Below are positions 1 to 11,500 of a DNA stretch of 64,000 nucleotides, one piece after another. Position 1 is the stretch's first letter; each line of letters begins with the position of its first letter. Below the pieces are notes generated by a model. The model did no database searches and was not told where the DNA came from. It worked only from the letters and a program-made list of their open reading frames with translations. The position numbers were made by a program, and so were the translations under genes. The stretch is from Lepturacanthus savala. Lineage: Eukaryota > Chordata > Actinopteri > Scombriformes > Trichiuridae. The stretch lies in the NCBI GenBank assembly GCA_030544235.1, contig CM060462.1, positions 39,321,330 through 39,385,329 on the forward strand, written 5' to 3'.

Positions 1-973
1 TTTGTACCTGTAGCGTAGTGTTTTGTACCTGTAGCGTAGTGTTTTGTACCTCTAGCGTAGTGTTTTGTACCTCTAGCGTAGTGTTTTGTACCTCTAGCGT
101 AGTGTTTTGTACCTCTAGCGTAGTGTTTTGTACCTCTAGCGTAGTGTTTTGTACCTCTAGCGTAGTGTTTTGTACCTCTAGCGTAGTGTTTTGTACCTCT
201 AGCGTAGTGTTTTGTACCTCTAGCGTAGTGTTTTGTACCTCTAGCGTAGTGTTTTGTACCTCTAGCGTAGTGTTTTGTACCTCTAGCGTAGTGTTTTGTA
301 CCTCTAGCGTAGTGTTTTGTACCTCTAGCGTAGTGTTTTGTACCTCTAGCGTAGTGTTTTGTACCTCTAGCGTAGTGTTTTGTACCTCTAGCGTAGTGTT
401 TTGTACCTCTAGCGTAGTGTTTTGTACCTCTAGCGTAGTGTTTTGTACCTCTAGCGTAGTGTTTTGTACCTCTAGCGTAGTGTTTTGTACCTCTAGCGTA
501 GTGTTTTGTACCTCTAGCGTAGTGTTTTGTACCTCTAGCGTAGTGTTTTGTACCTCTAGCGTAGTGTTTTGTACCTCTAGTGTAGTGTTTTGTACCTCTA
601 GTGTAGTGTTTTGTACCTCTAGTGTAGTGTTTTGTACCTCTAGTGTAGTGTTTTGTACCTCGAGTGTAGTGTTTTGTACCTCGAGTGTAGTGTTTTGTAC
701 CTCGAGTGTAGTGTTTTGTACCTCGAGTGTAGTGTTTTGTACCTGTTGTGTAGTGTTTTGTACCTTCAGTGTAGTGTTTTGTACCTCTAGTGTAGTGTTT
801 TGTACCTCTAGTGTAGTGTTTTGTACCTCTAGTGTAGTGTTTTGTACCTCTAGTGTAGTGTTTTGTACCTCTAGTGTAGTGTTTTGTACCTTCAGTGTAG
901 TGTTTTGTACCTTCAGTGTAGTGTTTTGTACCTCTAGTGTAGTGTTTTGTACCTCTAGTGTAGTGTTTTGTAC
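1..973. repeat. 21-bp minisatellite in a txlng intron, abutting a splice donor
   Basis: About 46 tandem copies of a 21-bp unit run from the left edge to the txlng exon that ends at 974. Read on the gene's strand, each unit contains GAGGTACAAAACACTA or GAAGGTACAAAACACTA, which closely matches the true exon end and donor (CTGAAG|gtacaaaacac). Copies at 1-570 are nearly identical and carry a CpG (TAGCG). Copies near the exon carry TAGTG, CGAGTG or TTCAGTG variants. The 349-codon plus-strand frame across it is a by-product of the 21-bp period. The left end is not seen. Confidence 0.95.
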
Positions 974-1144
974 CTTCAGGGTCTTGTTGTGTCTCTGCAG
1001 CTCCCGACACAGACTCTCCAGTTTACTCCGGGCCAGAATGGCCTTGCTGTGCTCCCCCTGCAGGTGAATCTTCTCCTTTACGATCTGGGACTGTTTCTTC
1101 TGCAGAGCTTTGAGTCGTTTCTGCATGCAGCGACTCTCCTCCAG
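974..1144 (-). CDS. txlng: txlng coding exon, start of taxilin coiled coil (57 codons)
   Basis: The acceptor is gttttgcag before CTGGAGGAG and the donor is AAG|gtacaa at 974/973. The exon is 171 nt and phase 0 at both ends. It encodes LEESRCMQKRLKALQKKQ and then the conserved ARSKLESLCRELQRHNKTLK block. Its donor is the first copy of the motif repeated in the adjoining 21-bp array. Confidence 0.93.
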
Positions 1145-4100
1145 CTGCAAAACATCAGGAACATCAGCCACTAATTAACGTCTTAATTATCACTAGGCTT
1201 TTATTTTGAAGGACATACAATCTACGAGGTCACATGACCAGGATATCCCTACTGCTGATGAACATTTGACATGTGAGCATCACTGTCTCACAACTGAAGA
1301 ACTTGGGAAAACTTCCCCCAAATAAAACATTAAATTCACCATCTATGAGAAGTAAAATACAGATATTGATATATTGATAAATTGATCAGATATTGATCTT
1401 ACCAGATCTGCGTATTTCTTGCACAGAGCAGCCAGTTTCTCCTCCGGCGTAGCCAGAGAGTTCAGCGCCTGCATCAACAGCACCACTTCCTTCCCTGTCA
1501 CAATAAAACAACAAAAATCAGCAACTGGAGCTAAAAGTCGACCAAACTGACTCCCATTGACTTCCATTATAACAACATGTTTTAATCTCATTACCATTAC
1601 AGTACAAAACCATGAATTCTTTGATATTTGACATTTTTACTGGATTTAACCAGATTCAACCATGAACCCATTGGAAGCTGATGCTTTAAATTCTTCTATT
1701 TTTGTCTTTTATATTATACGAGGGGTGTTGAAAAATTTGTCCTCAGAGTAAAAAAGACAAGAGTAAAATACAATAGATTCCAGGAATTTAACTAAAAAAA
1801 AACTTTTCTGCAAAAATTATCACAATTATTTTGGTTAATATTAAAATCATGATTATTCAACCGCCTTGAATTAATTAACGGGAATTAATTACACTGAAAC
1901 GATGACTTCGTCGCCATGGTAACCACCACGTGATTAAATTCGCTGCCGGACGTTAAGTTTTATCTCAAAAAGTTTGGTGAGAATGCGACATTAAGATCCA
2001 AAGTTATTGATGAAAAACAATGAGCCAATCAGCTTTGAGGAGGCGGGGCCCTGACATCATGGAACTGATTTGATTGGTCCTCCACATGATGTCACCAACT
2101 TATACAGCTGTAGGAGCTTTTGATACAAAGTTATTGAGGAAAAAACATCAGCCAATCAGCTTTCGGCCTGACATCATGAGCCAATCAGTTTTCAGCCTGA
2201 CATCATGAGCCAATCAGCTTCCAGCCCTACATGCTGTGTTGCTGGGGCGTTACCATGGTTACCAACTGCTCTGCTGCATGTGCTGTGATGACATCACTGA
2301 CCAACAAACAGCTGAAACACTGATCTGCTGCTGTTTAAAACTATAATAAAATTAAAACTATAATTTATATTCACATAATCATCATATCTTCTGAGAGATG
2401 AGCTTCTCTTGCTCCTGTTGATATCATTTTTATTTATGTAGCTGGTAAATGTTAGAAAATATGAAGGAAAATGGAGGATTATCCAAATCAAATTGAATAT
2501 GGGAGTGAATGAATAAAGTGGATATTGTGAAGCATTGTTATAATGCTGTAGAACACAGTTGGCCTGGTATAGCATTGTTATAATGCTGTAGAACACAGTT
2601 GGCCTGGTATAGCATTGTTATAATGCTGTAGAACACAGTTGGCCTGGTATAGCATTGTTATAACGCTGTAGAACACAATTGGCCTGGTGAAGCATTGTTA
2701 TAATGTGTTGAACACAGTTGGCCTGGTGAAGCATTGGTATAATGCTGTAGAACACAGTTGGCCTGGTAAAGCATTGGTATAGCATTGTTATAATGCTGTA
2801 GAACACAGTTGGCCTGGTAAAGCATTGGTATAGCATTGTTATAATGCTGTAGAACACAGTTGGCCTGGTATAGCATTGGTATAGCATTGTTATAATGCTG
2901 TAGAACACAGTTGGCCTGGTAAAGCATTGGTATAGCATTGTTATAATGCTGTAGAACACAGTTGGCCTGGTATAGCATTGTTATAATGCTGTAGAACACA
3001 GTTGGCCTGGTATAGCATTGTTATAATGCTGTAGAACACAGTTGGCCTGGTATAGCATTGTTATAATGCTGTAGAACACAATTGGCCTGGTGAAGCATTG
3101 TTATAATGCTGTAGAACACAATTGGCCTGGTGAAGCATTGTTATAATGCTGTAGAACACAGTTGGCCTGGTATAGCATTGTTGTAACGCTGTAGAACACA
3201 ATTGGCCTGGTGAAGCATTGTTATAATGCTGTAGAACACAGTTGGCCTGGTATAGCATTGGTATAGCATTGTTATAATGCTGTAGAACACAGTTGGCCTG
3301 GTAAAGCATTGTTATAGCATTGTTATAATGCTGTAGAACACAGTTGGCCTGGTGAAGCATTGTTATAATGCTGTAGAACACAGTTGGCCTGGTATAGCAT
3401 TGGTATAGCATTGTTATAATGCTGTAGAACACAGTTGGCCTGGTAAAGCATTGTTATAGCATTGTTATAATGCTGTAGAACACAGTTGGCCTGGTATAGC
3501 ATTGTTATAGCATTGTTATAATGCTGTGGAACACAGTTGGCCTGGTATAGCATTGTTATAATGCTGTGGAACACAGTTGGCCTGGTGAAGCATTGGTATA
3601 ATGCTGTAGAACACAGCTGGCCTGGTATAGCATTGTTATAACGCTGTAGAACACAGTTGGCCTGGTGAAGCATTGGTATAATGCTGTAGAACACAGTTGG
3701 CCTGGTATAGCATTGTTATAATGCTGTAGAACACAGTTGGCCTGGTATAGCATTGTTATAATGCTGTAGAACACAGTTGGCCTGGTATAGCATTGGTATA
3801 GCATTGTTATAATGCTGTAGAACACAGTTGGCCTGGTAAAGCATTGGTATAGCATTGTTATAATGCTGTAGAACACAGTTGGCCTGGTATAGCATTGTTA
3901 TAGCATTGTTATAATGCTGTAGAACACAGTTGGCCTGGTATAGCATTGGTATAGCATTGTTATAATGCTGTAGAACACAGTTGGCCTGGTATAGCATTGT
4001 TATAATGCTGTAGAACACAGTTGGCCTGGTATAGCATTGTTATAATGCTGTAGAACACAGTTGGCCTGGTATAGCATTGTTATAACGCTGTAGAACACAA

Positions 4101-6366
4101 TTGGCCTGGTGAAGCATTGTTATAATGTGTTGAACACAGTTGGCCTGGTGAAGCATTGGTATAATGCTGTAGAACACAGTTGGCCTGGTAAAGCATTGGT
4201 ATAGCATTGTTATAATGCTGTAGAACACAGTTGGCCTGGTAAAGCATTGGTATAGCATTGTTATAATGCTGTAGAACACAGTTGGCCTGGTATAGCATTG
4301 GTATAGCATTGTTATAATGCTGTAGAACACAGTTGGCCTGGTAAAGCATTGGTATAGCATTGTTATAATGCTGTAGAACACTGTTGGCCTGGTATAGCAT
4401 TGTTATAATGCTGTAGAACACGGTTGGCCTGGTATAGCATTGTTATAATGCTGTAGAACACAGTTGGCCTGGTATAGCATTGTTATAATGCTGTAGAACA
4501 CAATTGGCCTGGTGAAGCATTGTTATAATGCTGTAGAACACAATTGGCCTGGTGAAGCATTGTTATAATGCTGTAGAACACAGTTGGCCTGGTATAGCAT
4601 TGTTATAACGCTGTAGAACACAATTGGCCTGGTGAAGCATTGTTATAATGCTGTAGAACACAGTTGGCCTGGTGAAGCATTGTTATAATGCTGTAGAACA
4701 CAGTTGGCCTGGTATAGCATTGGTATAGCATTGTTATAATGCTGTAGAACACAGTTGGCCTGGTGAAGCATTGTTATAGCATTGTTATAATGCTGTAGAA
4801 CACAGTTGGCCTGGTATAGCATTGGTATAGCATTGTTATAATGCTGTAGAACACAGTTGGCCTGGTAAAGCATTGTTATAGCATTGTTATAATGCTGTAG
4901 AACACAGTTGGCCTGGTATAGCATTGTTATAGCATTGTTATAATGCTGTGGAACACAGTTGGCCTGGTATAGCATTGTTATAATGCTGTGGAACACAGTT
5001 GGCCTGGTGAAGCATTGGTATAATGCTGTAGAACACAGTTGGCCTGGTATAGCATTGTTATAACGCTGTAGAACACAGTTGGCCTGGTATAGCATTGTTA
5101 TAATGCTGTAGAACACAGTTGGCCTGGTATAGCATTGTTATAATGCTGTAGAACACAGTTGGCCTGGTAAAGCATTGTTATAGCATTGTTATAATGCTGT
5201 AGAACACAGTTGGCCTGGTATAGCATTGTTATAGCATTGTTATAATGCTGTGGAACACAGTTGGCCTGGTATAGCATTGTTATAATGCTGTGGAACACAG
5301 TTGGCCTGGTGAAGCATTGGTATAATGCTGTAGAACACAGCTGGCCTGGTATAGCATTGTTATAACGCTGTAGAACACAGTTGGCCTGGTGAAGCATTGG
5401 TATAATGCTGTAGAACACAGTTGGCCTGGTATAGCATTGTTATAATGCTGTAGAACACAGTTGGCCTGGTATAGCATTGTTATAATGCTGTAGAACACAG
5501 TTGGCCTGGTATAGCATTGGTATAGCATTGTTATAATGCTGTAGAACACAGTTGGCCTGGTAAAGCATTGGTATAGCATTGTTATAATGCTGTAGAACAC
5601 AGTTGGCCTGGTATAGCATTGTTATAGCATTGTTATAATGCTGTAGAACACAGTTGGCCTGGTATAGCATTGTTATAATGCTGTAGAACACAGTTGGCCT
5701 GGTATAGCATTGGTATAGCATTGTTATAATGCTGTAGAACACAGTTGGCCTGGTATAGCATTGTTATAGCATTGTTATAATGCTGTAGAACACAGTTGGC
5801 CTGGTATAGCATTGGTATAATGCTGTGGAACACAGTTGGCCTGGTATAGCATTGTTATAGCATTGTTATAATGCTGTGGAACACAGTTGGCCTGGTGAAG
5901 CCACACCAACAGATTAATTCCTCATCTTTATTCTGGTTTCCAGCTGAGAGGCTGCTGTTTTTCCTCTTTTAAACACAGTTAACTGTAGCTCTGATCTTTG
6001 ATTTCTCACCAAAGGCCTTGTCCTCCATCTTTTCTCCTCCAGGGTCCAGCTCCGTCTCCCCCAGGTCGCTGGGACTGTCCTCCCTGCCCGGGGTCTCCCC
6101 TCGCTGCTCCTCCTCCTGCTCCTCCTCCTCTTCATCCTCCTCCTCCTCCTCACAGCAGAGCCCCAGACACACGGCTGCCACCTCCTCCTACACAAAAACA
6201 ACAGAAAACTCAACAACAACCCTCCACCACCAATATAAAACCAACACATGTCAACATATTTTATTTTACCTACCTGAGAGGGGCTGTCCAGCTCCGGGGA
6301 ATCGCTGCCTCCAACGATTCTCCTGCTGCTCACGTCCAGATCAGAGAATGATGCTGCCGTCTCCAT
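974..6366 (-). CDS. txlng: gamma-taxilin, N-terminal part (four coding exons, continues off left edge)
   Basis: Taxilins are long coiled-coil proteins that bind syntaxins. The gamma form has also been described as a regulator of ATF4 and as a centrosomal protein. The spliced frame uses 6366-6274, 6187-6010, 1494-1403 and 1144-974, about 178 codons with consistent phases. The first two coding exons give an acidic, low-complexity N-terminus with a run of Glu. The third encodes GKEVVLLMQALN followed by TPEEKLAALCKKYADL. The fourth encodes KAILARSKLESLCRELQRHN, the start of the taxilin coiled coil. MQALN, KYADLLEES and QIVKEK fit gamma better than alpha or beta. The ATG at 6366 directly follows an acceptor, and with the proposed first exon an in-frame TGA lies 27 nt upstream. 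The downstream coiled coil is outside the window. The family call is firm; the paralogue call is good but from memory. Confidence 0.9.
1403..1494 (-). CDS. txlng: txlng coding exon with the LMQALN..TPEEKLAALCKKYADL block
   Basis: The acceptor is ttgtgacag|GGAAGG and the donor is GATCTG|gtaaga. The 92 nt complete the Gly codon begun by the previous exon and give 31 codons in all. The encoded block is one of the most conserved parts of the taxilin family. Confidence 0.93.
1495..2522. other. txlng intron, unique part with NF-Y and X-box-like sites
   Basis: This is single-copy intron sequence with no coding exon I can support. It holds an X-box-like site at 1910-1923 (GTCGCCATGGTAAC), a near match at 2249-2262, and the CCAAT cluster listed separately. 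Confidence 0.7.
2025..2214. promoter_or_regulatory. cluster of four CCAATCAG (NF-Y type) sites with TGACATCA motifs
   Basis: CCAATCAG occurs with CCAAT at 2025-2029, 2152-2156, 2181-2185 and 2210-2214. The last two belong to a repeated unit of about 29 bp in which CCTGACATCATGAG precedes the CCAAT. TGACATCA and a nearby TGATGTCA resemble CRE/ATF half-palindromes. The binding factors are inferred from the motifs only. Confidence 0.5.
2523..5898. repeat. 40-bp minisatellite with higher-order duplications (txlng intron)
   Basis: About 3.4 kb of a 40-bp unit containing AGCATTGTTATAATGCT and then TAGAACACAGTTGGCCTGG. Many units carry an extra 11-12 bp (AGCATTGGTAT) insertion. The AGCATT...AATGCT inverted repeat recurs in every unit. 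A rare-variant block beginning TAACGCTGTAGAACACAATT at 2661 reappears at 4083 (offset 1422). Another block around 3556 reappears near 5280 (offset 1724). These show kilobase-scale duplications inside the array. The short minus-strand frames here are repeat artefacts. Confidence 0.95.
6010..6187 (-). CDS. txlng: txlng coding exon, Glu-rich acidic segment
   Basis: The acceptor is ttttgtgtag|GAGGAG and the donor is GCCTTTG|gtgaga. The 178 nt encode 59 codons plus one base that joins the exon ending at 1494. The product includes VAAVCLGLCC, a long Glu run, and EDSPSDLGETELDPGGEK. Low complexity limits family evidence. The phase match on both sides is the main support. Confidence 0.8.
6274..6366 (-). 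CDS. txlng: txlng first coding exon with the start codon
   Basis: The acceptor tttttcag is followed at once by ATGGAGACGG. The donor is CTCTCAG|gtaggt. The 93 nt encode METAASFSDLDVSSRR and on to DSPELDSPSQ, 31 codons in phase 0. Confidence 0.82.
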
Positions 6367-7431
6367 CTGAAAAATCAATATTATTGACGATTAATGATAA
6401 ACACACACACTAAAGTTTCCACACAAACTCTGGTTAGCTGCTAAACGTCACCACGCTTGAACGATAGAAGCCACAGGTGAGTTTGTGGAGTCACCTGTGA
6501 AGTGAATCACGTCCAGTTTGTTACCTGGAGTCAGTTTAACTCGTTTAAACCACATGTGCACATTTAACCTTTAAGACCAGGGGCTTTTCTGACTATTTCC
6601 AGACTCGTAGCCAATCAAATCCAGCATTACTCATTAGAATCCACGTGGGAGAGTGTCTTCAGTCAATACCTGCCCTTCTCTGCCTCTGATAGGCTCAGAA
6701 TACTTGTCGTCCTGAACCTAACGTCACCTGAAGTGGATCAGTAACACACCTGGACACCAGGAGTCCAGATGATTTAACTGCAGACACAACTCTGCTGCAG
6801 CATTAGAGGAACAAGTGGGTAAGATGCATTGATGAGGAGGAAAACTTCCATCTGGCTTTATATCGGCATGGAGCTGATGGTCAGAGGCTGAGAGGTTGTT
6901 TTCTAAATCACCCATAGGTTTTCATTATAAATAGGCCAAAAATCCACAGAAATATACATCACGGCTAATTTAGCTGAGAACCAGCAGCATGACACATGGA
7001 GCTAACGTTAGCTAACTGCTAAGTTAGCCTGTTCCTGTTTAACTAAACACAACTTTTCTATTTATTTTAAAGAAAGTAGCAGCACACACAGATATATACA
7101 TATATATACACACACGGTTTTCTAGTTAGCTGCTAAACACTGAAGTTTCCTGTTCTCAAAATAAGTGAAAACTTACGTGAAAGTTTCGCAGCAACACGCG
7201 AGTTACACGTTGTATTTTGTAGTTCTACTGAAGCTAATTTGTAGTTCTACTGAAGCCGAGTCGAAGGTTTAATAAACACACATTTAAATGTGTTTTGGTT
7301 GTTTTTAATTTCTCCTGCGTTTCATTAACAAATGGACAATTAAACGTTAAAAAAACCACCTATGTTGGAGGGAGCCCGGTGACGTCATGACGCCCCGCAT
7401 CACGTTAGCTAAACGCACGCCACGCATCTTC

Positions 7432-7463
<32 letters not shown>

Positions 7464-7813
7464 TCCGTGTAAACTTCACCGTCTCCACGCGCGCGCGTGC
7501 GTGGTTCTGCGGGGACGCGTCCGGTGTTAAAATAAATAAATTAAATTCCGGAATAAAACCCTCCCGTGTCGGGTTTAACCGGAGACCACGTCACGTGTGT
7601 TAGCGTTTGTAGCTAGCTATGCTAACGGCTAACTGCTAATCCTGACGCTAACGGCTAACTAGTTGTTAGCCTGGAAGTTTACTCCGCTGAATACGGCGCG
7701 TTTCGGCGGTAAAAGCGGCGGCTACCGGACCCGTTAAATCCGTTAAATCAACACTTACAGCAGTCAGTAGCGGTAGTTTAATGGATTTTGGCGAAAAAGC
7801 TGCAGGTTTTTAC
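6367..7813. other. txlng intron 1 (unique sequence)
   Basis: Single-copy DNA with no coding frame I trust. A strong alternative donor, CAC|gtaagt on the minus strand, lies at 7177/7176, so an alternative first exon may end there. A (TTTA)n tract lies at about 7433-7464. Confidence 0.6.
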
Positions 7814-7870
7814 CTGTTTTTCACTGTGAAGCTGCGCTCAGGCGTCAAGCTACCGGAAACTGTGACGAAT
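7370..7870 (-). promoter_or_regulatory. txlng: CpG-rich promoter region of txlng
   Basis: CpG dinucleotides cluster here (CGCGCGCG near 7490, GCGCG and CGGCG near 7700) against an AT-rich background, just 5' of the first coding exon. A CCGGAA (ETS core) lies at about 7853. There is no obvious TATA box. The transcription start is inferred to lie around 7850. Confidence 0.6.
7814..7860 (-). other. txlng: probable non-coding first exon of txlng
   Basis: On the minus strand, AAAAACAG|gtaaaa marks a good donor at 7814/7813 inside the CpG-rich region. Spliced to 6366 it gives a short 5' UTR with an in-frame TGA 27 nt before the ATG. The outer boundary is a guess. The donor at 7177 is an alternative. 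Confidence 0.5.
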
Positions 7871-8703
7871 AACAAGCACGGCATCCGGTTTAATACTTTC
7901 AAAATAAAACATGTATAAAGGTCAAAATCAGCGTAAAGTATTGCACGTTTATTAAATTAAGCAGTCGGTGTATTTGTCTTGATTATTCCGTTTAATTTCT
8001 ATTTATCAGTGCATAAATAGTAAAAGGGCATTTGACTAGAGAATCATAACTTATTTTATCCATTTTGAACTTGTTTTATTTTACTGTTTTAAACACGTTT
8101 GATAAATTTATCAACTTTTACCAAGGTCAGATTTTATTTAATTTATTATTGAATGCATGTAATATATGTTTTTAAAGTTGTGTTACAATCACAGCACGTC
8201 ATTTAGTTTGTTAAATAAAATAATTTACCATAATATTTTACTGATATAAATACTGATGTTATTTTTGTGAAAAATGACATAAAACAGCAGATAAATTATA
8301 GAAATAGTTGAAGAATGACTCTGTATCTGGTAAATGATCCACTGATTATTGCAGCTCTCAATGTGACAGGAGAAGTTATTTTGGTTTGTTAGATTTTTTT
8401 TTTACCAATAAAAAAAAAATGCAAATGTAGGACGAACTAAGCTCTTATTTTGAAGGCAGCGCCTTCGTGTTTCCGCCGAAAACAAAAGTCAAAACCAAAA
8501 GCGGAAAAAACACATTTCTGTTTTTCTGGGAGGAAAAAAACACTAATTATTCAGTTTCTGTCCAAATAAATTCACCTTCTTCTTAGTAAGATGAATAAAT
8601 ATAAATATATAATAATATATAGAAATTAAACCGTAAATTATAGTGTTTTAACTTTGCTGCTTGTTGCATTTCCCTCTAAAATCAGTGAAAATAAGTGAGA
8701 AGG

Positions 8704-8706
<3 letters not shown>

Positions 8707-8773
<67 letters not shown>
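8707..8773. repeat. (TA)n microsatellite
   Basis: About 33 uninterrupted TA units. Such tracts can extrude cruciforms and are often length-variable. Confidence 0.97.
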
Positions 8774-8780
<7 letters not shown>

Positions 8781-9344
8781 TTGATAAATAAATAATTAAA
8801 TTAATTAATAAATACAAATCTGAGATTCACTCTGTCAATTCACCTCAGATGGAAAAAATACAGAAAAATAATGAAATGATTGATTTATTATGTTGAGTGC
8901 AGCTTTAATTTATTTAACTCTCAATTATATGTTTATTTAAGTTGATTGTATAGATTCAGTCAATGTAATAGTTAAAATTAATTAAATTAATTCTAATTAA
9001 AAGTTTTAGCTGTTTCAGAGTAAAATCCTGTTAAAATAATATAATAATGATAATAATAATAATGATAATTATGATACTACTACTAATAATACTATTAAGT
9101 AATCTAGTCTTTTCTTCAGTGTTTTTTATTATTTATTTTTTTTATTTTTGTCATAAAAGAATCAACATGCTTTTTACTTAAAATACAAAATTATAAACGA
9201 TTTATTATAATTTAATATTAATTTCTACAAACACTTATTACAATATTATAGATAGATTAAAAATGATAAACATTTATTAAACATATTTATTATTGTTGTT
9301 GAAATACATGATGATCATCATCTTCATCATTGTGTTTTTCCAGA

Positions 9345-9357
9345 AGGTCAAAGGTCA
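9345..9357 (+). promoter_or_regulatory. perfect DR1 nuclear-receptor element
   Basis: AGGTCAAAGGTCA is two AGGTCA half-sites separated by one base, the consensus for RXR heterodimers, PPAR or HNF4. It lies between the two divergent promoters. Function is inferred. Confidence 0.5.
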
Positions 9358-10439
9358 TCTTTCCTATTGTTTCTATAGAGATAATCAGATGTTTTCAGAT
9401 AATTCAACAGTTAAATTTCCTCTTCATTTAAACATGTTCTGGTTCTTGTTGTTTTTTATTTCCTTCTCTTCATAATTCACATCTTTTTCTGTGTTTAAAC
9501 GTTGATCTGAAGCTCATGTGAAGCTGAACATTTCCACTGATGTGAAGCCTCACGTCTCAATTATCCACTTTTAAAGGGAAACTAAAGCAAAGCAAAGACT
9601 TGTTGTTTGTGTTGTTGTGGAAGCGGCTTCGCTTTGTGTTGAATAAAAAACACCATGGTTCATGTTTTGATTGAATTATGCACCAATTACAACATAATTG
9701 AACATCTTGTTCCATTCATGTAGAGTTTGTCCCACTAGGTGCTGCTACAAGTCAATAAATCTCACAGAAATCTCACTGGTCCTTCACAGGAAGTTTGTCC
9801 TTCATCATTTCCACAGAAAGAAGGTGAAAACAGGAGCTAATTACTAATTACTATTAATTAAAACTGGAGCTAATTACTATTAATTAAAACTGGAGCTAAT
9901 TACTATTAAATCAGGAGCTAATTACTAATTACTATTAATTAAAACTGGAGCTAATTACAGCCAGAAAAAACACACATGTTTAAATGTTCATATGGAAACG
10001 TGACTGCTGCTTTAGAGGAAATAATACAGAATCATTATTTAATTAATAAATAATATATAATAATAATACATATGTTTAATAAAGGTATTTTTATTATTTC
10101 TATAAATTAAATTGGCTGATAATTTATAATTTAATTAATAATAAATAAGTAAACAATATGACCATTTTATTAAACAATTTTTTAACCATAACATTAAAAA
10201 ACAATAAATAAAAATATATAAATAAAAAATATATTAATAAAAAACCCACATATATTATAATATAAATAAATAAAATAATAATAATAAATACAATACAATA
10301 CAAAAACATGTTATTTTTAATCTATATATTTTTTAATTGTATAAATTATTAATTCAAGTACATTTAATTTAATAAACACCTGCACGTGAAGTGACGTCAC
10401 GGCTTTGTTCATCCTGCCGTTCCCGGTGCTGTGGATCCG

Positions 10440-10582
10440 TCCAGCGGGGCGGGCTCTGCTCCAGCCAATGAGCGCGCGGCTGAGTGTCGGAAGTGAAGCC
10501 CGATTGGCCGGCCGCCGTCAGCTCGGCACCTGATTGGTCGAGCGCCGTCGCCTTAAAAGGCGCTCCCCACCCCGCCCCCCCG
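10440..10582 (+). promoter_or_regulatory. ccdc102a: CCAAT/GC-box promoter, probably of ccdc102a
   Basis: A CpG-rich block holds a GC box (GGGGCGGG, about 10445), a direct CCAAT at 10465-10469, inverted CCAAT boxes at 10503-10507 and 10533-10537, and a TATA-like TTAAAA at about 10553. The spacing predicts transcription starting near 10583 on the plus strand. Confidence 0.75.
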
Positions 10583-10759
10583 CCCAGTTTTCCCTCCTCC
10601 AAGGGAGAGCTCGACGTTTCCATCCGGCCCCGAAGAGCGAAAAAACAGCGAGGAGAGAAAAAAAGCGGAAAAAAGAGGAAAATCTCCGTTATTTCACCGG
10701 GATTAAAACTCTGATTCCAGGCGGAAACACCGGCGGTTTTCCCCCGTTTTCCCTTCACG
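10583..10759 (+). other. ccdc102a: probable non-coding exon 1 of ccdc102a
   Basis: From the inferred start to a good donor, TTCACG|gtaggt at 10759/10760, with no ATG in between. CCDC102A genes begin with a non-coding exon, and the next acceptor of this kind on this strand is at 44821, just before the coding start. The join over 34 kb is inference: it could instead start an unrelated non-coding RNA. Confidence 0.55.
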
Positions 10760-11216
10760 GTAGGTCGCTCTCTTTAGTTTGACTGAGCCGCTTCGTGGTG
10801 TCAAATGACACGAAAATCAAATTGTTCTGTTTTTTTTTCTCTCTTTCTCTACGTTTTTTGTTTTTTACTCATTTTATCGTTCATTTCCCCAAAAAACCCA
10901 ACAAAGTCTTCGTTAACGGGGGAGTTCCTGTGCTGTTTACGTGATTTCAGCCGCTTTAACGGCTGCATTTTAGCTTTTAGGTGGAAAATCCCAGTTTTGT
11001 GTGAAGTTTACACAGCGAAGCTGCTTCTCTGTTATTGACATTCTGCGATGTTTAAGTGGCCTCAAAGGTTGAAAACTTCACTGGGTTCCAGGGAAATGAC
11101 GAATTGGCTCCAGAAAGTCACGATAGACTGTAAATACATTAAAAAATAATAATAATAATATAAGGAATTTATCTTATTTACTTACTCACTTATACTTACT
11201 GACCATTTATCATCAA

Positions 11217-11500
11217 AATCATCAGTTTATTATTATAAAAGAATAAAAAAAAACAAAATAATCAGAAGAGAAGCTGGAACCAGAGAATTTGGACAATCCC
11301 TCCTGAAAAAATGACTCAAATCCATTAATTGATAAAAAAAAATTAAAAGAGTTTGATGTCAAATCAAATGTGGGGTTCCTCAAGGTTCTGTCCTAGATCC
11401 TGTGAAGTTTGAGTCAGCATTTATTATTATAGAGACTAAAGAAACCAGGAAATAATCAGAAGAGAAGCTGGAACCAGAGAATTTAGACATTTTCTACTAA
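11217..11500 (+). mobile_element. composite repeat with reverse-transcriptase motif fragment, copy 1
   Basis: The order is a dispersed AT-rich repeat (CTGGAACCAGAGAATTT...), a short piece at 11372-11401 that translates as GVPQGSVLDP, then a second copy of the dispersed repeat. GVPQGSVLxP is the conserved motif of non-LTR retrotransposon reverse transcriptases. No intact frame surrounds it. Confidence 0.6.

Larger units (their letters stand above)
7871..10380. other. AT-rich intergenic region between the two promoters
   Basis: About 2.5 kb of AT-rich single-copy DNA without supported genes. It includes a long (TA)n, a nuclear-receptor-like DR1 site, and a short tandem duplication at about 9835-9960 built on ACTGGAGCTAATTACTA. 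The small frames at 9293 and 10124 are AT-rich chance frames. Confidence 0.7.

Noticed and set aside
18..1067. 349-codon plus frame (VVFCTSS repeats)
   Set aside because: A 21-bp array running into the antisense of a txlng exon.
2523..5898. CRISPR array
   Set aside because: Repeats are adjacent with no unique spacers, and the genome is eukaryotic.
6724..6915. 63-codon minus frame upstream of txlng
   Set aside because: It lies in intron 1, has no splice sites at its ends and no recognisable sequence.
10369..11038. Small frames on both strands in the 10.4-11.0 kb CpG-rich block
   Set aside because: They overlap the promoter and non-coding exon, with no family resemblance and no splice support.
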